Part shown: positions 44,904 to 61,496 of the stretch, piece by piece | Layout of the letters: each line of letters opens with the position of its first letter | Numbering within the stretch: position 1 is the first letter of the stretch | Program-made: the position numbers and the translations under genes | DNA from: Kerstersia gyiorum | Lineage (GTDB): Bacteria; Pseudomonadota; Gammaproteobacteria; Burkholderiales; Burkholderiaceae_B | NCBI RefSeq assembly: GCF_004216755.1 | Contig: NZ_SGWZ01000001.1 | Location: forward strand, 248,001 to 312,000 | Direction: 5' to 3' | DNA length: 64,000 bases | Notes under the pieces: model-generated | What the model was told of the DNA's origin: nothing | Database searches by the model: none | The model's input: the letters and a program-made list of their open reading frames with translations, nothing else

Positions 44904-46094
44904 ATGGCAAAAGGTAAGTTTGAACGCACCAAGCCGCACGTGAACGTCGGCACGATCGGTCACGTTGACCACGGCAAGACGACGCTGACGGCGGCAATCG
45001 CCACGGTGCTGTCCAAGCAATTTGGCGGCGAAGCCAAGGGCTACGACCAGATCGACAACGCGCCGGAAGAAAAGGCTCGTGGTATCACGATCAACACCTC
45101 GCACGTGGAATACGAGACGAAGTCGCGCCACTATGCGCACGTTGACTGCCCGGGCCACGCGGACTATGTGAAGAACATGATCACGGGTGCAGCGCAGATG
45201 GACGGCGCGATCCTGGTGGTGTCGTCGGCTGACGGTCCCATGCCGCAAACGCGCGAGCACATTCTGCTGAGCCGTCAGGTTGGCGTGCCGTACATCATCG
45301 TGTTCCTGAACAAGGCCGACATGGTTGATGACGCCGAGCTGCTGGAACTGGTCGAAATGGAAGTGCGCGAGCTGCTGTCCAAGTACGACTTCCCGGGCGA
45401 CGATACCCCGATCATCAAGGGTTCGGCCAAGCTGGCGCTGGAAGGCGACCAATCGGAAATGGGCGAGCCGGCCATTCTGCGTCTGGCCGAAGCGCTGGAT
45501 TCGTACATCCCGACGCCTGAGCGCGCCGTGGACGGCACGTTCCTGATGCCTGTGGAAGACGTGTTCTCGATCTCGGGCCGTGGCACGGTGGTGACGGGTC
45601 GCGTTGAGCGCGGCATCATCAAGGTCGGCGAAGAAATCGAAATCGTCGGTATCCGCGACACCGTGAAGACGACTTGCACGGGCGTGGAAATGTTCCGCAA
45701 GCTGCTGGACCAAGGTCAGGCTGGCGACAACGTCGGTATCCTGCTGCGCGGCACCAAGCGTGAAGAAGTCGAGCGCGGCCAAGTGCTGGCCAAGCCCGGT
45801 TCGATCAAGCCGCACACGGAATTCACCGCCGAGGTGTACATCCTGTCGAAGGAAGAAGGCGGCCGTCACACCCCGTTCTTCAACGGCTATCGTCCCCAGT
45901 TCTACTTCCGTACCACGGACGTGACGGGCACGATCGACCTGCCGGCCGACAAGGAAATGGTTCTGCCGGGCGACAACGTCTCCATCGTTGTGAAGCTGCT
46001 GGCCCCCATCGCCATGGAAGAAGGCCTGCGTTTCGCCATCCGTGAAGGCGGTCGTACCGTCGGCGCCGGCGTCGTTGCCAGCATCATCAAGTAA
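44904..46094 (+). CDS. tuf: elongation factor Tu
   Basis: A 396-residue GTPase delivering aminoacyl-tRNA to the ribosome. The P loop GHVDHGKTTL begins near residue 19; RGITINTSHVEYET and DCPGHADY are switch regions; NKADMVDD gives guanine specificity. ATG 44904 has GGCAGGAG upstream and matches the invariant MAKGKFERTKPH start. Codon use is strongly biased to C/G-ending optimal codons. It is co-transcribed with upstream tRNAs and followed by a terminator. Confidence 0.99.
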   Translation: MAKGKFERTKPHVNVGTIGHVDHGKTTLTAAIATVLSKQFGGEAKGYDQIDNAPEEKARGITINTSHVEYETKSRHYAHVDCPGHADYVKNMITGAAQMDGAILVVSSADGPMPQTREHILLSRQVGVPYIIVFLNKADMVDDAELLELVEMEVRELLSKYDFPGDDTPIIKGSAKLALEGDQSEMGEPAILRLAEALDSYIPTPERAVDGTFLMPVEDVFSISGRGTVVTGRVERGIIKVGEEIEIVGIRDTVKTTCTGVEMFRKLLDQGQAGDNVGILLRGTKREEVERGQVLAKPGSIKPHTEFTAEVYILSKEEGGRHTPFFNGYRPQFYFRTTDVTGTIDLPADKEMVLPGDNVSIVVKLLAPIAMEEGLRFAIREGGRTVGAGVVASIIK

Positions 46095-46104
46095 GTTGTC
46101 TCGT

Positions 46105-46141
46105 AAATGCAGCTGGTGTTAAAATGCCAGCTGCATTTTTT
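46105..46141 (+). terminator. terminator after tuf
   Basis: Stem ATGCAGCTGG / CCAGCTGCAT with a 10-base loop, then TTTTTT. Confidence 0.93.
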
Positions 46142-46204
46142 GCTGTCTTGTAGTAATATATAAGGCTATCCATTTCCCGGGTGGTCTTGCTGCCAGGTAA
46201 TCGT

Positions 46205-46280
46205 AGGGGCATAGCTCAATTGGCAGAGCGTCGGTCTCCAAAACCGAAGGTTGTGGGTTCGATTCCTACTGCCCCTGCCA
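46205..46280 (+). tRNA. tRNA-Trp (CCA)
   Basis: Acceptor AGGGGCA pairs with TGCCCCT, the anticodon is CCA (46238-46240) and the terminal GCCA is encoded. It lies between tuf and secE as in many proteobacteria. Confidence 0.98.
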
Positions 46281-46326
46281 CACTCCCATGTGTGGTTTCC
46301 TCCTATCTGGCTCGCGGCGTCAGAAA

Positions 46327-46710
46327 ATGTCCAATACCAATGTAGAAACCGTTAGCCGTACCGCTGATCGCGTCAAGCTCGTCTTGGCCGTTCTGGTCGT
46401 TGCTGCTGGCATTTACGGATTTTCGGCGCTGAGCGCGCAGCCTCTGGTGGCGCGGGTGTCCGTTTTCCTGGGTTCGCTGGTTCTGGCTGCTGTCATCGCC
46501 TGGTTCAGTGAGCCGGGCCGTCGTTTCGGTGCCTTCGCGCAAGCTTCCTACGAGGAAGTGCGTCGCCGCGTAACCTGGCCGACCCGCAAGGAAACGGTAC
46601 AGATGACGGGCGTGGTGTTCGCGTTCGTGATTGTCATGTCCATCCTGCTGTGGTTTGTGGACAAGATTATTCAGTGGGGTCTGTATGACCTCCTCATGGG
46701 CTGGAACTAA
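46327..46710 (+). CDS. secE: preprotein translocase subunit SecE
   Basis: A 127-residue inner-membrane protein with three hydrophobic helices (LVLAVLVVAAGIYGFSAL, VFLGSLVLAAVIAWF, GVVFAFVIVMSILLWFV). The conserved amphipathic EEVRRRVTWPTRKETVQ before the last helix clamps SecY. The ATG at 46327 gives the typical E. coli-like length; the longer ORF runs into the tRNA gene. nusG follows 9 bases later. Confidence 0.96.
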   Translation: MSNTNVETVSRTADRVKLVLAVLVVAAGIYGFSALSAQPLVARVSVFLGSLVLAAVIAWFSEPGRRFGAFAQASYEEVRRRVTWPTRKETVQMTGVVFAFVIVMSILLWFVDKIIQWGLYDLLMGWN

Positions 46711-46719
46711 GGACGCGTA

Positions 46720-47253
46720 ATGAGCAAGCGTTGGTATGTCGTCCATGTGTATTCCGGCATGGAAAAAAGTGTTAATCGTGCGCTGGTGGAACGTATCCAG
46801 CGTGCGGATCTGGAAAACTCCTTTGGCCGCATCCTCGTTCCTTCCGAAGAAGTCGTGGAAGTGAAGGGCGGCCAGAAGTCCATCACCGAGCGCCGTATTT
46901 ACCCGGGCTATGTGCTGGTCGAAATGGAGTTGACGGATGAAACCTGGCACCTGGTGAAGAGCACGCCTCGCGTGACTGGCTTCCTGGGTGGCACCGGTAA
47001 CCGGCCCACGCCGATTTCCGAGCGCGAAGTCCAGGGCATCCTGTCGCAAATGGAAGAGGGTGGTGAAAAGCCCCGTCCCAAGATTCTGTTCGAAGTGGGC
47101 GAAATGGTGCGTGTCAAAGAAGGTCCGTTCGCGGATTTCAATGGCAGCGTCGAAGACGTCAACTACGAGAAAAGCAAGGTCCGTGTCACGGTCACGATTT
47201 TCGGTCGTGCCACACCGGTCGAGCTGGATTTCAGCCAGGTCGAAAAGACCTGA
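46720..47253 (+). CDS. nusG: transcription antitermination factor NusG
   Basis: A 177-residue factor linking RNA polymerase with Rho and the ribosome. The NGN domain opens with KRWYVVHVYSGMEKSVN; the C-terminal KOW domain holds VKEGPFADFNGSVEDVN. Normal length and place after secE. Confidence 0.98.
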   Translation: MSKRWYVVHVYSGMEKSVNRALVERIQRADLENSFGRILVPSEEVVEVKGGQKSITERRIYPGYVLVEMELTDETWHLVKSTPRVTGFLGGTGNRPTPISEREVQGILSQMEEGGEKPRPKILFEVGEMVRVKEGPFADFNGSVEDVNYEKSKVRVTVTIFGRATPVELDFSQVEKT

Positions 47254-47354
47254 GCTTCTGACGGAAGCCGCCGGCCAGTCTGGCGGCATTTCCGATTTTC
47301 AACCTCGGGGAGTTTCCCGTCCTGGGAAACGTTTGTACCCGTCTGGAGTTAAAG

Positions 47355-47789
47355 ATGGCGAAGAAAATCGTCGGCTTTATCAAGCTGCAGGTCCCGGCTG
47401 GTAAGGCTAATCCTTCCCCCCCCATCGGTCCGGCGCTGGGTCAGCGCGGTCTGAACATCATGGAATTCTGCAAGGCGTTCAACGCCAAGACGCAGAGCCT
47501 GGAGCCGGGTCTGCCCATCCCCGTGGTCATCACTGCCTACGCGGACAAGAGCTTCACCTTCATCATGAAGACCCCGCCCGCGACCATTCTGATCAAGAAG
47601 GCCGCTGGTGTGCAAAAGGGTTCGCCCAAGCCCCATACCGACAAGGTCGGCACGCTGACGCGCGCCCAGGCTGAAGAAATCGCCAAGACCAAGGCGCCTG
47701 ACCTGACCGCTGCCGATCTGGACGCCGCCGTGCGCACGATCGCCGGTAGCGCTGCCAGCATGGGTATTACGGTTGAAGGAGTGATCTGA
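47355..47789 (+). CDS. rplK: 50S ribosomal protein L11
   Basis: A 144-residue protein of the GTPase-associated centre, with IKLQVPAGKANPSPPIGPAL at the start and the Pro-rich linker to the rRNA-binding C-terminal domain. A ribosome site GGAG precedes the ATG. One base separates it from rplA, indicating coupling. Confidence 0.98.
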   Translation: MAKKIVGFIKLQVPAGKANPSPPIGPALGQRGLNIMEFCKAFNAKTQSLEPGLPIPVVITAYADKSFTFIMKTPPATILIKKAAGVQKGSPKPHTDKVGTLTRAQAEEIAKTKAPDLTAADLDAAVRTIAGSAASMGITVEGVI

Positions 47790-47790
47790 T

Positions 47791-48492
47791 ATGGCTAAGC
47801 TTTCCAAGCGCACCGCTGCTCTGCGTGCCAAGATCGACCGCACCAAGCTGTACCCCGTCGCTGACGCGCTGGCCCTGATCAAGGAAACCGCGACTGCCAA
47901 GTTCAACGAATCCGTTGACGTGGCCGTGCAGCTGGGTATCGACCCCCGCAAGTCGGACCAACTGGTCCGTGGCTCCGTGGTTCTGCCTGCCGGTACCGGC
48001 AAGAGCGTCCGCGTCGCTGTTTTCGCCCAAGGCGAAAAAGCGGAAGCCGCCAAGGCTGCTGGCGCCGACATCGTCGGCCTGGAAGACCTGGCCGAGCGCA
48101 TCAAGGGCGGTCAGATCGACTTCGACGTGGTCATTGCTTCGCCCGACACGATGCGTGTCGTCGGTGCCCTGGGTCAAGTCCTGGGCCCCCGTGGCCTGAT
48201 GCCGAACCCGAAGGTCGGCACCGTGACCCCGGACGTCGTCACCGCTGTCAAGAATGCCAAGGCTGGCCAAGTGCAATACCGTACCGACAAGGCCGGTATC
48301 ATCCACGCCACCATCGGCCGTGCTTCGTTCGACGTGGCTCAGCTGCAGACCAACCTGGCTGCCCTGATCGACGCGCTGAACAAGGCTCGTCCCGCTGCCG
48401 CCAAGGGCGTTTACCTGCGCAAGGTTGCCGTGTCCTCCACCATGGGTGGCGGCGCGCGTGTTGAAGTCGCTTCGCTGACTTCGGCCGCCTGA
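47791..48492 (+). CDS. rplA: 50S ribosomal protein L1
   Basis: A 233-residue L1-stalk protein that in other bacteria also represses its own operon by binding the rplK leader. Typical segments are SVDVAVQLGIDPRKSDQLVR and GLMPNPKVGTVTPDVV. Full length. Confidence 0.98.
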   Translation: MAKLSKRTAALRAKIDRTKLYPVADALALIKETATAKFNESVDVAVQLGIDPRKSDQLVRGSVVLPAGTGKSVRVAVFAQGEKAEAAKAAGADIVGLEDLAERIKGGQIDFDVVIASPDTMRVVGALGQVLGPRGLMPNPKVGTVTPDVVTAVKNAKAGQVQYRTDKAGIIHATIGRASFDVAQLQTNLAALIDALNKARPAAAKGVYLRKVAVSSTMGGGARVEVASLTSAA

Positions 48493-48756
48493 TAGCAGGT
48501 TTGTTGTAAAGACTTTGGGCTTCATCCGGGCCCCCTGGGCCTGGATGCTGCTGTCAAAGACCGCTGGAATGCCCGGCAGCCGCCATATCGCTTGCGATAC
48601 GGACGTCAACCGGGGATTTAATGATGCAGGTAGCTGCGTCTCCAGCGTAGACGGCGTCCCACGGAAGATTTCTTGTAGTTCAAGAACTCGTCCAGGTTCG
48701 CCGCATTCGGTACGACATCGGGATTTTCCTGGTGTCCTTTGATGGAGTGTTCAACC
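48493..48756 (+). ncRNA. ribosomal protein L10 leader
   Basis: A 264-base gap before rplJ holds several short stem-forming stretches (for example CCGGGCCCCCTGGGCCTGG near 48528 and CATATCGCTTGCGATACGG near 48584) and no gene. In proteobacteria this position is the autoregulatory leader bound by the L10-L7/L12 complex. The call is by position and structure potential, not by a consensus check. Confidence 0.6.
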
Positions 48757-49281
48757 GTGAGTCTCAATCGTCAAGAGAAAGCGGCAGTTATCGAAGAAGT
48801 TTCGGCCGAGCTGGTCGAAGCCAAGTCGATCGTTGTCGCTGAGTATCGTGGTCTGGACGTCGCCTCCGTCACCGTACTGCGCAAGAATGCGCGCCAATCG
48901 GGCGTCTATCTGCGTGTTCTGAAGAACACGCTGGTGCGTCGCGCTGTTGCCGGCACGGCTTTCGAGCCTCTGTCCGAGCAACTGACCGGTCCGCTGATGT
49001 ACGCCATCAGCAATGATCCGGTTGCGGCCGCCAAGGTGCTGAGTGACTTCGCTAAGACCAACGACAAGCTGGTCATCAAGGGCGGTTCGCTGCCCAACAG
49101 CGTGCTCGACGTTGAAGGCGTGAAGGCCCTGGCCTCCCTGCCGTCGCGTGAAGAGCTGCTGGCGAAGCTGCTGGGCACCATGCAAGCCCCGATTACGCAA
49201 TTTGCCCGTACGCTCAACGAAGTGCCGACCAAGTTCGTGCGTGGCCTCGCGGCCGTGCGCGACCAGAAGGCCGAAGCCTGA
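48757..49281 (+). CDS. rplJ: 50S ribosomal protein L10
   Basis: A 174-residue stalk base protein anchoring L7/L12. It starts with GTG at 48757, giving MSLNRQEKAAVIEEVSAEL; GGAG lies nine bases upstream, whereas upstream in-frame ATGs would add residues not seen in L10. The conserved VVAEYRGLDVASVTVLRK and FLRVLKNTLVRRA-type segments are present. Confidence 0.97.
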   Translation: MSLNRQEKAAVIEEVSAELVEAKSIVVAEYRGLDVASVTVLRKNARQSGVYLRVLKNTLVRRAVAGTAFEPLSEQLTGPLMYAISNDPVAAAKVLSDFAKTNDKLVIKGGSLPNSVLDVEGVKALASLPSREELLAKLLGTMQAPITQFARTLNEVPTKFVRGLAAVRDQKAEA

Positions 49282-49372
49282 TCAGGCTTCCCCTCTGGAA
49301 ATGGTCGGTATCAATTGAACGACTGAGCGACAACCATACCCTGGCATTATCCAATTTTGGAGTTCTTTGAAA

Positions 49373-49753
49373 ATGGCACTGAATAAAGCTGAAATCCTCG
49401 AAGCCATCGCTGGCCTCACCGTGCTCGAACTGTCCGAGCTGATCAAGGATCTGGAAGAAAAGTTTGGCGTGTCGGCTGCTGCCGCCGCTGTTGCTGTGGC
49501 CGCTCCGGCTGCTGGCGCTGCTGCTCCCGCAGCTGAAGAAAAGACCGAATTTGACGTCGTGCTGCTCGAAGCCGGCGCCAACAAGGTCAGCGTCATCAAG
49601 GCCGTGCGCGAACTGACGGGCCTGGGCCTGAAGGAAGCCAAGGACCTGGTCGACGGCGCTCCCAAGACCGTGAAGGAAGCGCTGGCCAAGGCTGACGCCG
49701 AAGCCGCCAAGAAGAAGCTGGAAGAAGCCGGCGCCAAGGTCGAACTGAAGTAA
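49373..49753 (+). CDS. rplL: 50S ribosomal protein L7/L12
   Basis: A 126-residue stalk protein. The N-terminal dimer domain (LTVLELSELIKDLEEKFGV) is joined by an Ala-rich hinge at about 36-56 to the factor-binding C-terminal domain (VVLLEAGANKVSVIKAVREL). It starts with ATG at 49373. Confidence 0.98.
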   Translation: MALNKAEILEAIAGLTVLELSELIKDLEEKFGVSAAAAAVAVAAPAAGAAAPAAEEKTEFDVVLLEAGANKVSVIKAVRELTGLGLKEAKDLVDGAPKTVKEALAKADAEAAKKKLEEAGAKVELK

Positions 49754-49768
49754 GACCTGCGTTTTGCT

Positions 49769-49804
49769 GCCCGGAGAGGTCTTGGTGCCTCCTCCGGGCT
49801 TTTG
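49769..49804 (+). terminator. attenuator between rplL and rpoB
   Basis: Arms GCCCGGAG / CTCCGGGC with a 15-base loop are followed by TTTT. By analogy with E. coli, it probably gives partial termination, so that ribosomal proteins exceed polymerase. Confidence 0.75.
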
Positions 49805-49916
49805 CGTTTCCAGGAAACCCATCTGGCCAGCTGGGTTTTGTCCCGCAGTCGGATTTCCTGGAGTCGTACCTGGGGCCGTGGTTTGACGGTCCATGCAACC
49901 TCGAGTCGGAGTGCTC

Positions 49917-58282
<8,366 letters not shown>

Positions 58283-58324
58283 TCCCCGCGAGATCCCGCC
58301 GCGCCCCTGGTGCGGCGGACTTGA

Positions 58325-58366
58325 CTCCCCCATGTTGCCTCGGGCGGCATGGGGGTTTGTTTTTTT
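58325..58366 (+). terminator. terminator after rpoC
   Basis: CCCCCATG and CATGGGGG arms, extended inward by GCC/GGC, are followed by TTTGTTTTTTT. It ends the rplJL-rpoBC operon. Confidence 0.95.
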
Positions 58367-58379
58367 ATGGAGTGTGATG

Positions 58380-58889
58380 ATGTCGGTTCAGATCGAGACC
58401 ATGAGTCTGGCAGACCTGGATGCCGTGCTGGCTTTGCAGGCGCAGGTCTATGACGCCGATCTGCTGGAAGATGCTGATTTCTATGCCAATCGCCTGGCGT
58501 TGGCGCAGGCAAGTTGCTGGGTGGCGCGCGCCGATGATGCGCAAGTGTGCGGCTATCTGATTTCCTATCCTTGGGATGCAGGCCTGCCCCCGGCGCTCAA
58601 TGCGCGGCTGGAGACACTGCCCCAGCCGGCGGACACCTGGTTCCTGCATGATTGCGCGGTTGCGCCCCGCATGGCCGGGCGCGGCGTGGCAAGCAGCATG
58701 CTGGCCTTTGGCCGGCAATGGGCGCGCATGGCCGGCATGCGCCGTGCTGCCCTGGTATCGCTGGCCCATGCCTGCCGCTACTGGTCGCGCCACGGATTCG
58801 AACCCGTGACTGTCACGCCGGGCAGCCCTGTTGCGGACAAGCTGGCCGGGTATGGTACGGGCGCCAGCTGGATGACGCTGGCGCTCTGA
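58380..58889 (+). CDS. GNAT-family N-acetyltransferase
   Basis: A 169-residue acetyl-CoA-dependent acyltransferase. The acetyl-CoA-binding motif A is VAPRMAGRGVASSMLAFG near residue 97, followed by YWSRHGFEPV near 142. The acceptor is unknown. Two adjacent ATGs (58377, 58380) could start it; the second has the better spacing to GGAG. It begins 14 bases after the rpoC terminator, so its promoter must lie in or near that structure unless read-through drives it. Confidence 0.85.
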   Translation: MSVQIETMSLADLDAVLALQAQVYDADLLEDADFYANRLALAQASCWVARADDAQVCGYLISYPWDAGLPPALNARLETLPQPADTWFLHDCAVAPRMAGRGVASSMLAFGRQWARMAGMRRAALVSLAHACRYWSRHGFEPVTVTPGSPVADKLAGYGTGASWMTLAL

Positions 58890-59215
58890 TGGTTGCCTGG
58901 CGGCTGGCGCTTCCTGGGGGGCGTCAGCCGCGCAATGGTAGGCACAGGCACGCGGCTGACAGCTTGCCTCCTCAGGCATGGAAAGCGGGGATTGAAACGC
59001 ACAATTGTCTCGAAAATAGAGACATTGAATTGTTTTAATGCATATTTATTGCCAGTTTCTTCATATCTACAATTCACTTCATTGGTCCTGCACTGTATGA
59101 ACCCTGTTTCGGCAGCGCCAGGACACCGGTGATTGCACCGGTGATTGCCACCCGCCCGGTACGTTGCGCCTTGTCATAGAAGGCCAGTGGCATCGGGCTG
59201 ACAAAGGAGTGAATC
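58890..59215. other. intergenic region before the dioxygenase
   Basis: No gene is seen in these 326 bases. A small hairpin (TGTCTC / GAGACA, 59006-59024) and a tandem CACCGGTGATTG duplication (59124-59147) are present. The AT-rich part 59020-59090 probably carries the dioxygenase promoter. Confidence 0.5.
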
Positions 59216-60049
59216 ATGTCTGCCAAACAAGCCGTGCTGTTCGTTTCCCACGGATCGCCGACGTTTGCCGTGGAACCCGGCCTGGCTGGCCCGCAACTGC
59301 AGGCGTTGGGGGCGAGTATGCCGCGTCCGGTCGCCATCGTGGTTATTTCCCCGCATTGGATGACCCGCGGGGGCGCTTTGATCAGTGCTGCGCGGCAACA
59401 GGAAACCATCCATGATTTCGGCGGATTTCCGGCTGAACTGTATACCTTGCAGTATCCCGCCCAGGGAGCGCCGGAATTGGCGGCGCGGGTGGCTGGCCTG
59501 CTGGGTGAGGCGGGCTTCGCTACCGGCCTGGACGAAGCACGCGGTCTTGATCACGGCGCCTGGGTGCCTTTGCGTTATCTGTACCCGAATGCCGATGTGC
59601 CCGTGTTCCAGATTGCCATGCCTTATCCGCTGGATACGCGTGCAGCGCTGGCCCTGGGCCGGGCCTTGCGGCCGCTGCGCGATGAAGGTGTGTTGATCCT
59701 GGCTTCCGGCAGCCTGACCCATAATCTATATGAGATCAGGCGCGAGGCCGGTGCATCCGGCACCGGTGATGCCGAGATGTATGCGCTGGCCTTCACCAGC
59801 TGGGTGCGTGCGGCGGTACAGGCACGCAACTGGGACCGCCTGGCCGATTACCGGCGCCTGGCACCGGACGCCGTGCGCTCGCATCCGACCGAAGAGCACT
59901 TCCTGCCACTGCTGATTGCGGCCGGTGCGACGGATGATGACGAAGCGGCGCAGGTTTTCGATGGCGGTGTTACGTATGGCGTGCTGGCGATGGAATCCTA
60001 TGCCTGGGGAGCGCCGTTGGTGAATGTCGCCGGTGCGGCAGGCAAGTAA
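59216..60049 (+). CDS. DODA-type extradiol ring-cleavage dioxygenase (YgiD-like)
   Basis: A 277-residue class III enzyme family cutting catecholic substrates such as DOPA at the 4,5-bond in YgiD/plant DODA. Metal-ligand motifs are SHGSP (His12), SPHW (His47) and LDHGAW (His113), plus HPTEEHFLPL near the C-terminus. AAGGAG precedes the ATG. It is followed by a doxX gene, a common pairing with this family. The physiological substrate is not evident. Confidence 0.88.
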   Translation: MSAKQAVLFVSHGSPTFAVEPGLAGPQLQALGASMPRPVAIVVISPHWMTRGGALISAARQQETIHDFGGFPAELYTLQYPAQGAPELAARVAGLLGEAGFATGLDEARGLDHGAWVPLRYLYPNADVPVFQIAMPYPLDTRAALALGRALRPLRDEGVLILASGSLTHNLYEIRREAGASGTGDAEMYALAFTSWVRAAVQARNWDRLADYRRLAPDAVRSHPTEEHFLPLLIAAGATDDDEAAQVFDGGVTYGVLAMESYAWGAPLVNVAGAAGK

Positions 60050-60147
60050 GTCAGGTACGTCTGTCGTCGCAGGCGGCGGAAGAGCAGCAAGAGGCGGGCG
60101 CCGGCAGGGTGCCGGAGCCCCCGGAAAATCACATCAAGGAAGAAATC

Positions 60148-60564
60148 ATGAATGATCGTCAACAAACCGCCGTGGCACTGAATACGGCACCGTACGCCGC
60201 CCTGTTGCTGCGTTTGGCCCTGGGGGCCATGTATCTGGCCCATGGCCTGACCAAGCTGCTGGTTTTCACGCTGCCTGGGACGGCCGGATTTTTCGAATCG
60301 GTGGGGTTCCCCGGCTGGATGGCCTATCCGGTCACTGCGTTTGAATTGCTTGGCGGCGTTGCGCTCATCCTCGGCATCTTCCCGCGTTGGGTGGCCGCCC
60401 TGGCGGCTGTGCAACTGTTCGCGGCGGCCAGTGTGCATTTTGCCAATGGCTGGAGCTTCAGCAATCCCAATGGGGGCTGGGAATATCCGGTGTTCCTGGC
60501 TGTCGCGGCAGCGGCGCTGGCGCTGCTGGGAGATGGTGCCTACGCGCTGAAACGCTCCCGCTGA
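60148..60564 (+). CDS. DoxX-family membrane protein
   Basis: A 138-residue inner-membrane protein with four hydrophobic segments (LLRLALGAMYLAHGLTKL, VTAFELLGGVALILGIF, AALAAVQLFAAASVHF, PVFLAVAAAALALLG). The HGLTK and FELLGG patterns are typical of DoxX/SURF4-like proteins linked to redox or thiol stress. The ATG at 60148 has AAGGA upstream. Likely co-transcribed with the dioxygenase. Confidence 0.88.
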   Translation: MNDRQQTAVALNTAPYAALLLRLALGAMYLAHGLTKLLVFTLPGTAGFFESVGFPGWMAYPVTAFELLGGVALILGIFPRWVAALAAVQLFAAASVHFANGWSFSNPNGGWEYPVFLAVAAAALALLGDGAYALKRSR

Positions 60565-60595
60565 TCAGTACTGCGCGGGCGCAGCTTATGCCGAT

Positions 60596-60625
60596 GGCCG
60601 GGCTTATCGCAGGATAAGCCCGGCC
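60596..60625 (+). terminator. perfect 13-base hairpin after doxX
   Basis: GGCCGGGCTTATC and GATAAGCCCGGCC pair perfectly around GCAG. It lies 31 bases after the doxX stop; no T run, so it could be a terminator of the L-shape type or an RNA-stabilising end. Confidence 0.55.
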
Positions 60626-60704
60626 ATTCCTAATGATGCGTCTATATGTCGGGGCTGCGGGATAAGAGCGGCGCTGAGACAGACTGAGCTGGCCCGCCTG
60701 GAAT

Positions 60705-60740
60705 ATGCCGTCCCGTTTCAACGGGTCGGCATTTTTTTTG
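60705..60740 (+). terminator. rho-independent terminator
   Basis: ATGCCGTCCCGT and ACGGGTCGGCAT pair with one T-T mismatch around TTCA, followed by eight T residues. It has no gene immediately before it; it may serve doxX or an unseen small RNA. Confidence 0.85.
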
Positions 60741-60752
60741 CCTGCCGTAAGG

Positions 60753-60761
60753 TTATCCACA
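60753..60761 (+). promoter_or_regulatory. DnaA box, TTATCCACA
   Basis: Exact consensus in non-coding DNA, about 28 kb from the putative origin. Confidence 0.45.
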
Positions 60762-61235
60762 GATCAGGCAGATATTGCTGCGTTTCTGACCCTGCCTGTT
60801 GATAACTTTTTTCTTCGTGTGCCGGTAGCACCTGGAAGCCATGAATATCGTGCAGGCAATGCGTCATTTTGCGTGCAAGACCGGACAACTGGCTTCATTG
60901 GCTGGCCGCTGCAAGTGGTAGCTTCCGGCGCCTGGGGCAACTGGCGGTGTTGGCCGGTATATCGAAAGAAAGCCATATTCCATGCGGGTTTTCAGGCCTT
61001 GGTGTAAGTCCCGATAGCAAATCCTGAGGGAGCAGGGCCAGCATGGAACGGGTGGAACGGGCTTGCCGGCGCAATGCATTGGGGGCCGGTGCAGCGGTTC
61101 AGGGCCGAGTGCCGGAACCGGCCGTTTCCTGTCCGGCGGGATGGGAGCGGCGCGCGACCGATACCTGTTGCTGGCATGGCGCCAGGATACTGTACGGACT
61201 TCCAGCGTTGTCTGCGGACAAGGTTCTTCACACTT

Positions 61236-61244
61236 TTATCCACA
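61236..61244 (+). promoter_or_regulatory. DnaA box, TTATCCACA
   Basis: A second exact box in the same gap and the same orientation as the one at 60753. Confidence 0.45.
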
Positions 61245-61331
61245 GGCGGAAGTCGCGCTGATGAATTCCCGGCATAACTGATAGTGGAATTTGTTGGGAA
61301 CGGATTCAGCCTCCTGCAAGCTTTGTAATTT

Positions 61332-61344
61332 AGAATCCAATTCC
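61332..61344. promoter_or_regulatory. IclR-type operator A
   Basis: AGAATCCAATTCC is a dyad GAAT-N3-ATTC. The same 16-base string TAGAATCCAATTCCAA recurs at 63981. It lies 150 bases before the transporter start. Confidence 0.55.
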
Positions 61345-61376
61345 AATTTCCAATAATAAGGAAAAATCCGGAAATA

Positions 61377-61389
61377 GGAATCTTATTCC
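61377..61389. promoter_or_regulatory. IclR-type operator B
   Basis: GGAATCTTATTCC is a perfect GGAAT-N3-ATTCC dyad, 45 bases from operator A. It sits partly inside a larger inverted repeat (AAAATCCGGAA / TTCCGGATTTT, 61363-61396). Confidence 0.55.
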
Positions 61390-61496
61390 GGATTTTGTCA
61401 GGCGTGACATAGCCCCGGCCTGGCATAAAAATGGGTATAGACGCTGGCACTGACCAGCAGGTCCGGCCCTCGAGAGGGTGGAACACAGGAGCACAT

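Larger units (their letters stand above)
60565..61496. other. 932-base gene-poor region
   Basis: No credible gene is found. It contains two hairpins (60596-60625, 60705-60740), two perfect DnaA boxes (60753-60761 and 61236-61244), and near its right end the transporter promoter with two IclR-type operators. The two boxes are 483 bases apart. The middle (60860-61200) is ordinary GC-rich DNA, possibly a decayed gene. Confidence 0.5.

Noticed and set aside
59124..59147. CACCGGTGATTG tandem duplication
   Set aside because: Only two short copies; too little to argue for a functional repeat.
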